Notes under the pieces: generated by a model
What the model saw: only the letters and a program-made list of their open reading frames with translations
Told to the model about the DNA's origin: nothing
Databases searched by the model: none
From: Labilithrix sp.
Lineage (GTDB): Bacteria > Myxococcota_A > Polyangia > Polyangiales > Polyangiaceae
Length of the DNA stretch: 39,731 nucleotides
NCBI GenBank assembly: GCA_028287065.1
Contig: JAQBQJ010000132.1
Coordinates: 1 to 39,731 of the forward strand
Reading direction: 5' to 3'
Translations under genes and position numbers: made by a program
Shown: piece after piece, positions 1 to 8,160 of the stretch
Numbering within the stretch: position 1 is the first letter of the stretch
Layout: the number at the start of each line of letters is the position of its first letter

Positions 1-1
1 G

Positions 2-499
2 GGCACCATCTTCTGCCCGGTCGAGACGAGCGGCGACGGACGCGTGAACTTCTACTCGCGCGTGCAGATGTACCTCTTCAAGGCGAAGCAGGCGGCGATC
101 GGCGAGTACGAGCGCGCGCTCACCGAGAACGGCGTCACGCGCGAGCAGGTCCAGGCCTTCCTCGACTCGAGCCCGAAGTTCCGGAGCCCGTTCTACAAGG
201 CCGCGCACATCTACTGCGGCAACAACGCGGACCTCGTCGCGGCGGTCGCGCCGTACATCACGAAGACGCGCGGCGAGCGCTGGCGCGCGCGCCTCACGGC
301 GTTCGCGAAGGGCAGCAAGGCGGCGGTCCAGAAGACGCCGCACCTCACCGTCCAGATCTTCCAGACCGCGGTGGAGCAAGCGCCCGTCGTCGCTGCACGC
401 GTGAAGGAAGACCTCACGATGTTCCGCGAGCTCCGCGCGGAGAAGAAGCGCAGCGCGCGCAAGGTCGAGCAGACGCTCGACGCCGCCGCCGAGGAGTAG
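2..499 (+). CDS. 3' end of an unrecognised gene (5' end outside window)
   Basis: The frame is open from the first bases of the window (reading GTIFCPVETSGDG and on) to the TAG at 497-499, so this is the C-terminal 165 residues of a longer protein. A GTG at 44 is in frame, but coding clearly continues upstream of it. The visible part is soluble and mostly helical in character, with a Lys/Arg/Glu-rich tail, and has no signal or membrane segment. I do not recognise the family and no catalytic motif stands out. A palindromic repeat (516-601) begins 16 bases after the stop. Confidence 0.75.
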   Translation, partial: GTIFCPVETSGDGRVNFYSRVQMYLFKAKQAAIGEYERALTENGVTREQVQAFLDSSPKFRSPFYKAAHIYCGNNADLVAAVAPYITKTRGERWRARLTAFAKGSKAAVQKTPHLTVQIFQTAVEQAPVVAARVKEDLTMFRELRAEKKRSARKVEQTLDAAAEE

Positions 500-515
500 G
501 CCCAGCTCGAGAGCT

Positions 516-601
516 CGAGAAGTCCGAGAAAAGCGCCGAAGCGCGGAGAGGGTTTTGAACAAAACTCTCTTCGCGCTTTCGCGTTTCTCTCGGACTTCTC
601 G
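516..601. repeat. Palindromic element, family copy 1 (86 bp)
   Basis: This is an almost complete inverted repeat. The left arm starts CGAGAAGTCCGAG and the right arm ends CTCGGACTTCTCG, with AAGCGC/GCGCTT blocks further in and GTTTT/AAAAC next to a GAAC centre. The two halves pair nearly end to end, so DNA or RNA could form one long hairpin. The same arms recur at 15938-16186 and 29203-29318, which marks a dispersed family rather than a simple terminator. It lies between two plus-strand genes and could also end transcription of the first. Confidence 0.85.
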
Positions 602-624
602 AATCTCTTGCTAGCTTCCCTGCC

Positions 625-1299
625 GTGCGGAGGTCGTTCGCTCTCGTCCTGGTCGTCGTCGGGCTCGTCACGCTCGTCGTCGGGCTCGCTTCGGGCTGCG
701 GGACGCTCTTCTCGTTCAACGGGCGACATCCCATTGCGGTGCAGCCGCTCGTCCCGGGGACGCCTCTGCGGAGCTCGTTCAAGGCGAAGGCCGGGATGCG
801 CTACACGCTCGCGGTCCACGTCGTGTTCGAACGCGAGGGGCTGCCGGAGGCGAACGGACACGTCGTCGTCGAAGGGCAGTTCCCGATCATGGCGTCGATC
901 ACCGACGCTTCCGGCGACGCCGCGGCGAAGGTCGTCGGCTGGATCGATCCGAACGAGCCGCCGACGGTCCTCTACGGCCACGCCGCGAGCGCCCACCAGC
1001 GCAGGCCCGCGGGCGTCCCGGAGGCGGAGCTCGTCGCGGAACGGCTCGTTGGTCCCTACGGGCCCGCCGTCGATCGCGAGGTCGGGTACGTCGTCGATCT
1101 CGGGACGGATCGAACGGGAAAGGCCAGGATCCGCGAGGCGCGCGTGGTCGTCTTCGACGACAAGCTCCCGACCTCGATCACCGTTGCCTTCGTGGCTGCA
1201 GCAGGAGGCGCGATCGCCCTCGTGACCGGCACGATCATGCTCTTCTTCGGGCTGTTCCGCGCACGTCGCGGTGGTACTCGGAGGCGGCAAATCGTATAA
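625..1299 (+). CDS. Exported or membrane protein of unknown function, N- and C-terminal TM segments
   Basis: This 224-residue protein starts at GTG 625. The N-terminus is MRR followed by a Val/Leu-rich segment (about residues 5-22) ending in LASGCG, which could be a poor lipobox or an uncleaved anchor. A second hydrophobic segment lies near the C-terminus (about residues 190-212), followed by an Arg-rich tail, suggesting that a roughly 160-residue middle domain sits outside the inner membrane between two anchors. That domain is beta-rich in character, with no motif I recognise. The stop is 8 bases before the ATG of the next gene, so the two are probably co-transcribed. No good Shine-Dalgarno site precedes 625. 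Confidence 0.7.
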   Translation: MRRSFALVLVVVGLVTLVVGLASGCGTLFSFNGRHPIAVQPLVPGTPLRSSFKAKAGMRYTLAVHVVFEREGLPEANGHVVVEGQFPIMASITDASGDAAAKVVGWIDPNEPPTVLYGHAASAHQRRPAGVPEAELVAERLVGPYGPAVDREVGYVVDLGTDRTGKARIREARVVVFDDKLPTSITVAFVAAAGGAIALVTGTIMLFFGLFRARRGGTRRRQIV

Positions 1300-1307
1300 G
1301 CGCGACT

Positions 1308-2156
1308 ATGGTCTTCCGCTCTTCGGGGGTTCTCGCGTTTCGAATGGGTCTCGTCCTGGCGGCGATCGCGGCGAGCGCTGCGACTGTGACCGACGCGTCC
1401 GCGCAGGCGCCTGCCAAGACCGCTCCGAAGAAGCCGGATGCGAAGGGGCAGACCGCTCCCGCGGCCGCTCCTGCCACGCCCGCGCCCGCCGCCACGACGC
1501 CGGCGCAGACGGCGCCCGTCGAAGAGAAGGCGCCGGCCGAGGCCGCCGCCGCGAGCGACAAGGAAGACACGCGCGCGATCTACATTTCCGTCGACCTCGC
1601 GTTCACGCGCGCGGATATCGGCGGCATCTCCGACAACACCGGCTTCGACAAGACCGGTGCGAACGGCCTCGCGGCGGGGTTGGGCATCGGTTACCGCCAC
1701 GGCGATCTCCGCTTCGGCGCGCGCTTCCGTGACGCGAGCACGACGGAGTACTCGCTCTGGTCGCTGATGGGCGAGATCGGCTACGGCCTGCCCTTCCGTC
1801 CCGTGTCGCCCGTCCTCTTCGCGCACCTCGGATACATGTTCGACAACGGCATCGAGCGCGGCGCGATCGCCGGCTCGTTGCCGCGCGGCAACGTCCTCAC
1901 GCCGAACGTCGATCTCGACGGCCTCGTCGTCGGTGGCGAGATCGTCGCGAGCCTGTGGCTCACGAAGTTCCTGCGCGTCGGCCCGTTCGTCGGCGTCGAC
2001 TTCACGTTCCTGCACCGCTCGCAGCCTGCCCTGCCGCAGTCGATCGTCCCGGTCGGTCCCGAGACCCGCAACAACGCGCTGTTCGGCGATTCCGGCAGCG
2101 GCGTCGGATACGTCCTCACCCTCGGCGTGCGCGGTACTGGCGATATCGGCTTCTGA
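1308..2156 (+). CDS. Predicted outer-membrane beta-barrel protein with Pro/Ala-rich linker
   Basis: This 282-residue protein has a signal peptide (hydrophobic about residues 12-25, probable cleavage after ASA-QA near residue 32). A Pro/Ala/Lys-rich linker covers roughly residues 33-85. The rest alternates polar and hydrophobic residues and is rich in Gly and aromatics (for example GLGIGYRHGDLRFGARF), as expected of an outer-membrane barrel. It ends in GDIGF, and a terminal Phe is typical of BAM-inserted porins. The linker may cross or contact peptidoglycan. No specific transport role can be assigned. It follows the previous gene by 8 bases and is followed by a strong hairpin at 2171. Confidence 0.75.
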   Translation: MVFRSSGVLAFRMGLVLAAIAASAATVTDASAQAPAKTAPKKPDAKGQTAPAAAPATPAPAATTPAQTAPVEEKAPAEAAAASDKEDTRAIYISVDLAFTRADIGGISDNTGFDKTGANGLAAGLGIGYRHGDLRFGARFRDASTTEYSLWSLMGEIGYGLPFRPVSPVLFAHLGYMFDNGIERGAIAGSLPRGNVLTPNVDLDGLVVGGEIVASLWLTKFLRVGPFVGVDFTFLHRSQPALPQSIVPVGPETRNNALFGDSGSGVGYVLTLGVRGTGDIGF

Positions 2157-2170
2157 CGCCTCACCCCCGG

Positions 2171-2195
2171 CCCCTCTCCCGAAGCGGGAGAGGGG
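2171..2195. repeat. GC-rich hairpin of a widespread extragenic palindrome type
   Basis: The 10-bp arms CCCCTCTCCC and GGGAGAGGGG flank a 5-base loop. The surrounding CTCACCCCCGGCC gives translated shadows reading PHPRPLSRSGRG, a string I know from spurious ORFs in many proteobacterial genomes carrying this kind of extragenic palindrome. Here it separates the barrel gene (stop at 2156) from the next gene (start at 2225) and could act as a terminator or mRNA-stabilising structure, although there is no clear T-run. Confidence 0.7.
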
Positions 2196-2224
2196 AGTAG
2201 AGCGGGGAGGCGTATACTTTCGGG

Positions 2225-3940
2225 ATGTATCGAAAGCCGGGATCGCCCGGCGTCCTCAAAGGTGTCCACTCGGGCCCGTACGCGGGTGGACGCAAGCTCG
2301 TGGACGCGGCGAAGCTCCCGCGCGCCGCCCGCCAGCGGCTCGCCGACGTCCTGACCGGGCGCGCCGACCCGACGCCGATCCTCCACGAGCATCCGCGCGG
2401 GCTCGCTTCGCGGTTCCGTGCGACGTGGGGCATTCTCGCGGCGAGCATCGGGCTCACGACGCTCGTCGCGATCGGCTTCGCCGATCCACGCGCGGCATGG
2501 GCGTACCAGCCGAAGGGGCTCGCGTTCGCCTACGCCGCAGGCGGGATGCTGTTCGCGGCTTCGCTGCTCTCGCTCTATCGCCGCCGTGCGCTCGCGTCCG
2601 GCGATGCGCTCGTGCCCGGGCGATACCTGTTGCCGCTCGACGTCGTCGAGGTGCCGCCGGAGGACGCCGCGGGCGATCAAGTGATCGTGGTGACGCCGCT
2701 CGGCGACGGCCGCGACGCACGCGTCCGGACGGGAGCGCGCGAGAGCGAGCTGGTGCTCACGCTCGAAGGCGGCGCGGAGGTCGCGTTCACGCTGCGGAAC
2801 GAACGCGAAGGTGAGCATGCGCTCCGCCGCCTCGAGCATGCGCAGGTGCTCCTCGAAGAGCTGACGTACGGCCGCGAGCTCGAGAAGGCGCTCGCGAACG
2901 ACGCGTTCTTCGACGTGCGCGTGGATGCATCGTGGGAGTCGCTCGTGCCTTCCGGGCCGGTGAGCGGGGCGACGAGGCGGCGCAAGGCGTTCCTGCACGG
3001 GTCGCTCGCGATGGCAGGAGCGCTGATCGCGGGCGGCGCGCTGGGATGGGCCGCATTCACCTCCCGGAGCTGGGCGAGCGATCGCGCGCTCTACCTGCGT
3101 GCGCTACGCGGGGGGACGACGGAGTCGCTCGAGCAGTATCTCGCTCGCGGAACGTCGCATCGCGAAGAGGCGACGGCCCTGCGCGATCGACTGAACGAGC
3201 AGCGCGCCGACCTCGCGCGCGCTGCTGCGCAATCACGGGCGCGTTCGCGCACGGGGTTCGAGTCTGCGCCACGGTCCGAATGGGAGCTCACGCCCGAGGA
3301 GGCCGCGGCACGCCGTGGCTCGGCCGAGGCGTGCATCGCGAGCGTGCGTGCGCGCGCGGCGACTGCGCGTCCCGAGGTCACGGCGATCATGGAGCAGCTC
3401 GTCGCGCGCGCGAGACGCACCGGCGATCCGGTCATCCCGGTACGCGTGGACGCGCATGCCGGCTCGCGGCCGGGCGGTGTCCCGGAGTCGGATCATGCGA
3501 CGCGCTCGGCTCACACGATCCGGACCTTCGAGCGCATCTTCTCGGAGACGTGCCCTGCGAGCCTGGTGAGGTTCGCGCTCCGCCCCGCCGATCCGACGAA
3601 CGCCTCCGCACCGGGCCTCGACGTGAAGATCGATGCGACCTGGCCGACCGCACCGACGTGGAAGCACGGCAGCAGCGCGACCCATGCACCCACGATCGTC
3701 TTCGACGTCACGCTGCGCGGGGCGGCCATCAACGACGTCGCGTCGTTCCACCTCACGATGTCGCCTCCCGAGACGCCGCCGACGGAGGTGCGCGCGCGCA
3801 GCATCTTCGCCGGCGTGGACGACGCGGACGTGTACGGTCTGCTCAGCGCGCGCGCCTTCGACCGGCTCTACGACGAGCTGTACGGGCTCTTCTTCCGTGG
3901 CGACCCGCGCGTCCCGATCACCGACCACGACGAGCCCTGA
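2225..3940 (+). CDS. Large inner-membrane protein of unknown function (571 aa)
   Basis: ATG 2225 opens a 571-residue protein with three predicted membrane segments: about residues 68-86, 97-117 and 256-277. A cytoplasmic-type domain of about 135 residues lies between the second and third, rich in acidic and basic residues. The last ~290 residues follow the third segment and include a helical Ala/Arg/Glu-rich stretch (about 290-350) and a C-terminal domain with FERIFSETCP near residue 438. I recognise no family. A TATACT sequence 11 bases upstream of the start may be part of a promoter. No neighbour gives a functional hint. Confidence 0.75.
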   Translation: MYRKPGSPGVLKGVHSGPYAGGRKLVDAAKLPRAARQRLADVLTGRADPTPILHEHPRGLASRFRATWGILAASIGLTTLVAIGFADPRAAWAYQPKGLAFAYAAGGMLFAASLLSLYRRRALASGDALVPGRYLLPLDVVEVPPEDAAGDQVIVVTPLGDGRDARVRTGARESELVLTLEGGAEVAFTLRNEREGEHALRRLEHAQVLLEELTYGRELEKALANDAFFDVRVDASWESLVPSGPVSGATRRRKAFLHGSLAMAGALIAGGALGWAAFTSRSWASDRALYLRALRGGTTESLEQYLARGTSHREEATALRDRLNEQRADLARAAAQSRARSRTGFESAPRSEWELTPEEAAARRGSAEACIASVRARAATARPEVTAIMEQLVARARRTGDPVIPVRVDAHAGSRPGGVPESDHATRSAHTIRTFERIFSETCPASLVRFALRPADPTNASAPGLDVKIDATWPTAPTWKHGSSATHAPTIVFDVTLRGAAINDVASFHLTMSPPETPPTEVRARSIFAGVDDADVYGLLSARAFDRLYDELYGLFFRGDPRVPITDHDEP

Positions 3941-4007
3941 GATCTGCGCACCGCACATGTAGGGAAGGGTGGATCCTAGAACCACCAGCGAGCCCCTTTG
4001 AATCCGC

Positions 4008-4028
4008 GGTATTTCGCGACGAAATGCC
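4008..4028. terminator. Possible terminator hairpin after the 571-residue protein gene
   Basis: The arms GGTATTTCG and CGAAATGCC enclose a 3-base loop with one mismatch, followed by AAAAGC rather than a T-run. A weaker inverted pair (GGTGG/CCACC) lies just upstream at 3969-3987. The placement between two plus-strand genes suits a terminator or an attenuator, but the evidence is only structural. Confidence 0.35.
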
Positions 4029-4085
4029 AAAAGCGCCGATGTAGGGGATATGGCAACTCGGGCACGTGCTTCGCAAACGGCGGGC

Positions 4086-5375
4086 ATGGCCCTCGACCTC
4101 CTCAAGAAGACCCGCTGGCTCTCGATCGCTTCGATGCTCGCCCTCGCTGCCGGCTCTGCGGCCGGCTGCTCGTCCGAGACGGCGAGCGATTCGGCCGCCT
4201 CCGGCGACGGCACGGGCTCGTCGACGGACGACATCACCTCCGTCGATCAGTCCGCGGTCAAGCGACAGTCGATCGGCAACTGCTGGCTGTATGCGACGAC
4301 GAGCTGGCTCGAGGCGCTGAACAAGGCGGCGACCGGCGCCGAGAAGAACACGTCCGAGTCGTGGCTCACGTACTGGCATTGGTACGAGCAGCTCGCGAAC
4401 GGCCGCGCGTCCGGCGAGGTCTCGACGGGCGGCAGCTACGGCACCGCGGCGAACCTGATCGCGCGCTACGGCGTGACGCTCGAGAAGGACTTCATCAAGG
4501 CCGAGGCCGAGGCCGAGATGTCGGCCCGGCAGTCGTCGGCACTCAATGCCGTCAACGCATCGCTGAAGAACGGCGCGCTCAAGGACGCCGTCCAGCGCCG
4601 CGACAAGGTGGCGATCCGCAAGGAGCTCGACAAGGCCTGGCAGCTCGATGCCGAGACCACTCAGCGCATCGACACGGTCTTCGGTGAAGGCGTCGACAAG
4701 ACGCTCGACCGCTCGTACACGCAGGCTGCGCCCGGCAACGGGTTCATCCGGGCGCAGGACTTCCCCGCGCGCGTGAAGGACACGCAGACCGGCCAGTTCG
4801 TGAACGGCACGCTCGCCGATGCGATCGGCAGCGGGGGGTCGTTCGGTCCTCGCCAGGGCAAGTTCGCGTTCAACAGCGTCAGCTACCCGTCCGACGCGAC
4901 GACGCGCCGCGCGTTCTGGAAGCGCGTGCAGAAGGCGCTCCACGACGAGGTCCCCGTCCTCATGTCGTGGAAGGTCGACTTCAACGCGCTCACCCGCGAG
5001 AGCCACTTCTCGTACGAGCAGCTGCAGAGCCGCGGCCCCGGCCACAACGGCGGTCACATGACCGTGATGCACGACTACGAGGCCGACGTGCCCGGCGTCG
5101 GCCTCCTCAAGGCCGGCCAGCCCGCGACGAAGGAGCAGATGGAGAAGGCGCTCGCCGACGGCACGAAGATCATCTTCGTCCGCGTGAAGAACTCGTGGGG
5201 CGGCATCCGTCCCGACCGTTGGGACCAGGCGGCGCTCGCGGGCTACCACGACCTCGACATGAAGTACCTGAACGGTCCGATCAAGGAGTGCCCCGGCGAG
5301 GACGTGCCCGATCCGTCGGCATGCACCGGCAGCACGGTCCCGCTGTGGGACGTCGTTCTTCCCGCGGGCTACTGA
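4086..5375 (+). CDS. Papain-like (C1 clan) cysteine protease lipoprotein
   Basis: From ATG 4086 this is a 429-residue secreted lipoprotein: a KK/R n-region, a hydrophobic segment and the lipobox SAAGC with lipid-acceptor Cys at about residue 28. The mature part starts with a Ser/Thr/Asp/Gly linker containing TDDITS. Three blocks fit a papain-fold peptidase: SIGNCWLYATTSWLEA with nucleophile Cys66, GGHMTVMHDYE with His324, and VKNSWGG with Asn369. The order and sequence context resemble the bleomycin-hydrolase/C1B branch more than classic papain. About 250 residues separate Cys from His, longer than papain. An in-frame ATG at 4050 would add 12 residues; 4086 gives the better signal peptide. 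It probably acts at the cell surface or in the periplasm; the substrate is unknown. Confidence 0.8.
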   Translation: MALDLLKKTRWLSIASMLALAAGSAAGCSSETASDSAASGDGTGSSTDDITSVDQSAVKRQSIGNCWLYATTSWLEALNKAATGAEKNTSESWLTYWHWYEQLANGRASGEVSTGGSYGTAANLIARYGVTLEKDFIKAEAEAEMSARQSSALNAVNASLKNGALKDAVQRRDKVAIRKELDKAWQLDAETTQRIDTVFGEGVDKTLDRSYTQAAPGNGFIRAQDFPARVKDTQTGQFVNGTLADAIGSGGSFGPRQGKFAFNSVSYPSDATTRRAFWKRVQKALHDEVPVLMSWKVDFNALTRESHFSYEQLQSRGPGHNGGHMTVMHDYEADVPGVGLLKAGQPATKEQMEKALADGTKIIFVRVKNSWGGIRPDRWDQAALAGYHDLDMKYLNGPIKECPGEDVPDPSACTGSTVPLWDVVLPAGY

Positions 5376-5463
5376 GGGGGTACGCGCGCGAGCTCGAGCA
5401 AGACCCCTGCTCCCGCTTGCTGCCGCTGCGCGCGCGCGCGTTTTGTGCAACGATCAGGACGTG

Positions 5464-6327
5464 GTGCACGTCCACAACGACAACGTCCTCCGCGCGATCA
5501 CCGACGACGGAGCTTTTCGCGTGCTCGCATGCGACACGACCGCGACCGTTCGCGGGGCGATCGAGGCACAGAAGGCCGAGACGCCCGATCTGACGCGCAT
5601 CTTCGCGGATCTGCTCACGGGCGCCATCCTGGTGCGCGAGAGCATGTCGCCCGACCATCGGCTCCAGGCCATCCTGCAGGGCGACAATCCTCGCGCACGG
5701 ATGATCGCCGACACCCACCCGGACGGCAGCACGCGCGGGCTCATCCAGCTCCCGCCGGACGTGAAGGAGATGCCGCTCGGCGAGAAGGGCGTCCTCCAGG
5801 TCGCGCGCACGCTGAACAACGGAGCCTTGCACCAGGGCGTCGTGTCGGTGCCCGCCGGCTCGAACAGCGTGTCGGCCGCGTTCATGGCGTACATGCAGCG
5901 GTCGGAGCAGACCGTCACGATGATCGCGGTCGGCTGCCACCTCTCCAACGGAGAGGTCGCGGCCGCAGGCGGTTACATGGTGCAGCTCCTCCCCGAGCTG
6001 GCCGAAGGTCCGCTCATGGTCATGACCGAGCGCCTCAAGGACTTCCAGGACATCGTCCCGCTGCTCGCCCAGGGTCGAGCGACGCCGGCGGAGCTCCTCG
6101 CCGAGACGCTGTACGGCATGCCGTACACGACCGTCGGCGATCGCGAGGTCCACTTCGGCTGCCGCTGCAGTCCCGAGCGTCTTGCACAGAGCCTCGCGTC
6201 GCTTCCGCGCGCCGACATCGAGTCGCTGATGGAGGGTGGCAAGCCGCTCGAGATCGAGTGTGACTACTGCAGGAAGCGCTACGAGTTCACGATGCAGGAG
6301 CTCCGCAGCCTGATCGACGCGAACTAG
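5464..6327 (+). CDS. hslO: Redox-regulated chaperone Hsp33
   Basis: Hsp33 is a cytoplasmic holdase that is activated when oxidation releases zinc from its C-terminal switch. This protein has the whole family architecture: an N-terminal substrate-binding domain (VLRAITDDGAFRVLACDTT, GEKGVLQVARTL) and the C-terminal zinc centre with paired cysteines, FGCRCS and ECDYC. The length of 287 residues is normal. The start is uncertain: in-frame TTG 5443, GTG 5461 and GTG 5464 all occur. I chose 5464 because AGGA lies four bases upstream and the N-terminus then matches relatives. A perfect palindrome directly after the stop separates it from the convergent neighbour. Confidence 0.93.
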   Translation: MHVHNDNVLRAITDDGAFRVLACDTTATVRGAIEAQKAETPDLTRIFADLLTGAILVRESMSPDHRLQAILQGDNPRARMIADTHPDGSTRGLIQLPPDVKEMPLGEKGVLQVARTLNNGALHQGVVSVPAGSNSVSAAFMAYMQRSEQTVTMIAVGCHLSNGEVAAAGGYMVQLLPELAEGPLMVMTERLKDFQDIVPLLAQGRATPAELLAETLYGMPYTTVGDREVHFGCRCSPERLAQSLASLPRADIESLMEGGKPLEIECDYCRKRYEFTMQELRSLIDAN

Positions 6328-6346
6328 GTCGTGTGGATCACACGAC
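6328..6346. terminator. Perfect 8-bp palindrome between convergent genes
   Basis: GTCGTGTG and CACACGAC pair perfectly around GAT, beginning on the base after the hslO stop codon and 24 bases from the end of the convergent DUF1993 gene. The position suggests a shared bidirectional terminator. No long T-run follows on either side, so termination efficiency is unclear. Confidence 0.55.
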
Positions 6347-6369
6347 ACATACGCCCTACAGGCTCCTAG

Positions 6370-6882
6370 TCACGCGTCCTTGAACGGAAGCGAGCCGATG
6401 AAGTCAGTCTTGCCGACGTCGACGCCGTTGTGGCGGAAGATGGCGTACGCCGTCGTGTAGTGGAAGAAGAAGTTCGCGAGCGCGAAGTCGCTCACGTAGT
6501 CGCTTCCGGTGAGGACCTTGCCCGGCATCCACGGAAGCGTGACGTGGCGCGTCTCGGCGCCTTCGAAGTCGGCCGGCTTGAAGCTGCGGACGTACTCGGT
6601 GACGGCGCGGATGCGCGTGCGGAGCTCGTCGAACGTCTTCTCGGTGTCCGGATGCGAGGGGGCTTCCTTGCCGCTCAGACGCGCGGCGCACATCTTCGCG
6701 TTGTCGCAGACGACCTGGAACTGGCGCACGAGCGGGAGCTGATCGGGCGCGAGGCGCGCGACGAGCAGGGTGTCGACCTCGAACTTCTTGTTCTTGGCGT
6801 GATCGACGGCCTTGTCGATCCAGCGCTCCATGTTCTGGAGGTTTTTCTCGAACTGCGGAACGGTGATGTGGAAGAGGTTCAT
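6370..6882 (-). CDS. DUF1993 family protein
   Basis: This 170-residue protein matches the DUF1993 pattern from memory: an N-terminal MNLFHITVPQFEKNLQNM, a central DQLPLVRQFQVVCDNAK and a C-terminal FFFHYTTAYAIFRHNGV. The family is helical, related in fold to DinB-type four-helix bundles, and its function is not established. No signal peptide is present, so it should be cytoplasmic. The gene is complete with normal length; GAGGGTCACC lies just upstream of the ATG on the coding strand and could serve as ribosome binding site. It stands alone, convergent with hslO. Confidence 0.85.
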   Translation of the reverse strand: MNLFHITVPQFEKNLQNMERWIDKAVDHAKNKKFEVDTLLVARLAPDQLPLVRQFQVVCDNAKMCAARLSGKEAPSHPDTEKTFDELRTRIRAVTEYVRSFKPADFEGAETRHVTLPWMPGKVLTGSDYVSDFALANFFFHYTTAYAIFRHNGVDVGKTDFIGSLPFKDA

Positions 6883-6923
6883 GGTGACCCTCCTCTAACG
6901 CGATCGCCGGCCGGCGAAAATGG

Positions 6924-7841
6924 TCAGGCGATGAGCCGAGCGCCGAATGCCAGCGCCGTGCACAGCGTGCTGAGGACCGCGAGCGCACGCGCATCGCGCA
7001 GGCGCTGCATCGTCGCGCCCGACCAGCGTGCGTGTGTGCCCTCGATGATGCTGCGTCGCGGCACGATGGGCACGTCACGATAGAGACCGGACGACGCGAG
7101 AGCGCCCGGCGCGACGAGCACGGGCCCTGGGGACACGCGCGACGTGTGGCTCTGTTCGAGCGTGCCGAGCGTGGCGCCGCTCTCGCCCTCGAGGAGACCC
7201 TCGGGCGTGAGGCGCGCCTCGGTCCACGTGTAGCGGCGGAGCGCGTAGGACATAGCGCGACGCGAGCGAAGGAGCGCGACGACGAGCGCGCCCATGGCGA
7301 GCAGCGCGATGAGCGCGGGCAGGTGCTGCCTCGTGAAGATGCGATCGCTCTGGAGGTGATGCGCTCGCTTCGCCGTCATGACGAACGCGACGCGCACGTC
7401 GTCGCTGGGGCCGTATCCGCTCGTCACCCAGCGTCCCTTGAGGAGGTACTGGTCCGTGCCTTCGACGCGAGAGAGCTGGAGATCGGACGGAGCCTCGCCC
7501 AAGAGGTACACGGGGATCGAGCCGCACGTGCACGGCGTCGATGCGCCGTCGACGTCGGTCCACTCGATGCGGACGTTCGAATACTGCGGGACCATCCCGT
7601 ACACGACGCGGGGATCGGTCTTCTGATCGAAGCGGAGATGGAACGGCGAGTCGCCGTCGAGCGCCACGGGCGCCTCGGGCACGGCCCCCTTGTGGAAGCC
7701 GAGGTTGCCGAGCTCGATCGAGCGCGCGCACTCGGGATAGACGTCTCGGACGAAGGCACGCCCGGTGAGCATCGCGAGGACGAAGACCGCGACGGTGGCG
7801 ACGGCGAGCGCCGCCCAGGTTCGATGAAGGCTTTGGGGCAC
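6924..7841 (-). CDS. Membrane-anchored protein of unknown function (305 aa)
   Basis: It starts at GTG (7841-7839) as MPQSLHRTW and has an N-terminal membrane segment (about residues 9-27), then a beta-rich extracytoplasmic domain of about 145 residues containing a CTC motif (STPCTCGS). A second membrane segment lies near residues 178-192, followed by an Arg-rich stretch and about 90 cytoplasmic residues, and a final hydrophobic segment near 287-303. No family is recognised. It runs in the same direction as the DUF1993 gene 41 bases downstream and may be co-transcribed with it. The 319 bases upstream hold the palindrome at 7896-7993. Confidence 0.65.
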   Translation of the reverse strand: MPQSLHRTWAALAVATVAVFVLAMLTGRAFVRDVYPECARSIELGNLGFHKGAVPEAPVALDGDSPFHLRFDQKTDPRVVYGMVPQYSNVRIEWTDVDGASTPCTCGSIPVYLLGEAPSDLQLSRVEGTDQYLLKGRWVTSGYGPSDDVRVAFVMTAKRAHHLQSDRIFTRQHLPALIALLAMGALVVALLRSRRAMSYALRRYTWTEARLTPEGLLEGESGATLGTLEQSHTSRVSPGPVLVAPGALASSGLYRDVPIVPRRSIIEGTHARWSGATMQRLRDARALAVLSTLCTALAFGARLIA

Positions 7842-7895
7842 GTGGGATCTTACGGGGCTGAGGACGTTTCGATTCCGCGCAAGCCGAGAACACGG

Positions 7896-7993
7896 AGAGA
7901 ACAGGTGATGGAAATGGAAATGGAAATGGAAATGCCGGACGAGCGGGATCTCGCCATTTCCGTTTCCATTTCCATTTCCATCACCTGTTCTCT
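7896..7993. repeat. Long palindrome with hexameric GGAAAT arms (about 98 bp)
   Basis: The left arm (7896-7934) contains GAGAACAGGTGATGG followed by tandem AAATGG units. The right arm (7955-7993) is its reverse complement with one mismatch. The loop is about 20 bases. Either strand would give a hairpin of about 38 bp. The A/T-richer hexamer tract stands out from the GC-rich surroundings. It occupies most of the 319-base gap between divergent genes. The rest of the gap (7994-8160) holds no gene that I can support; it presumably carries the promoter of the downstream lipoprotein gene. Confidence 0.85.
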
Positions 7994-8160
7994 CGTCTGC
8001 CTGGCAAGGCCCCGAGCTCCCCAGCCGAGAAAATCAACTTCGTAGCGAAGCGGCGTCCCGAGCGATGTCGCATACTTGCGGCGTCTCGTGGAGGTCTCGG
8101 TGAGTTTTTGTGTGTCAGTGGCTTGCATCAACCTACATCGGAGCTAAACCGAGGTCAGCC

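Noticed and set aside
8110-8160. N-terminal extension of the His-Cys lipoprotein from the ATG at 8110
   Set aside because: It would place polar residues before the signal peptide; GAGG before 8161 and the MKLSLTRL start fit far better.
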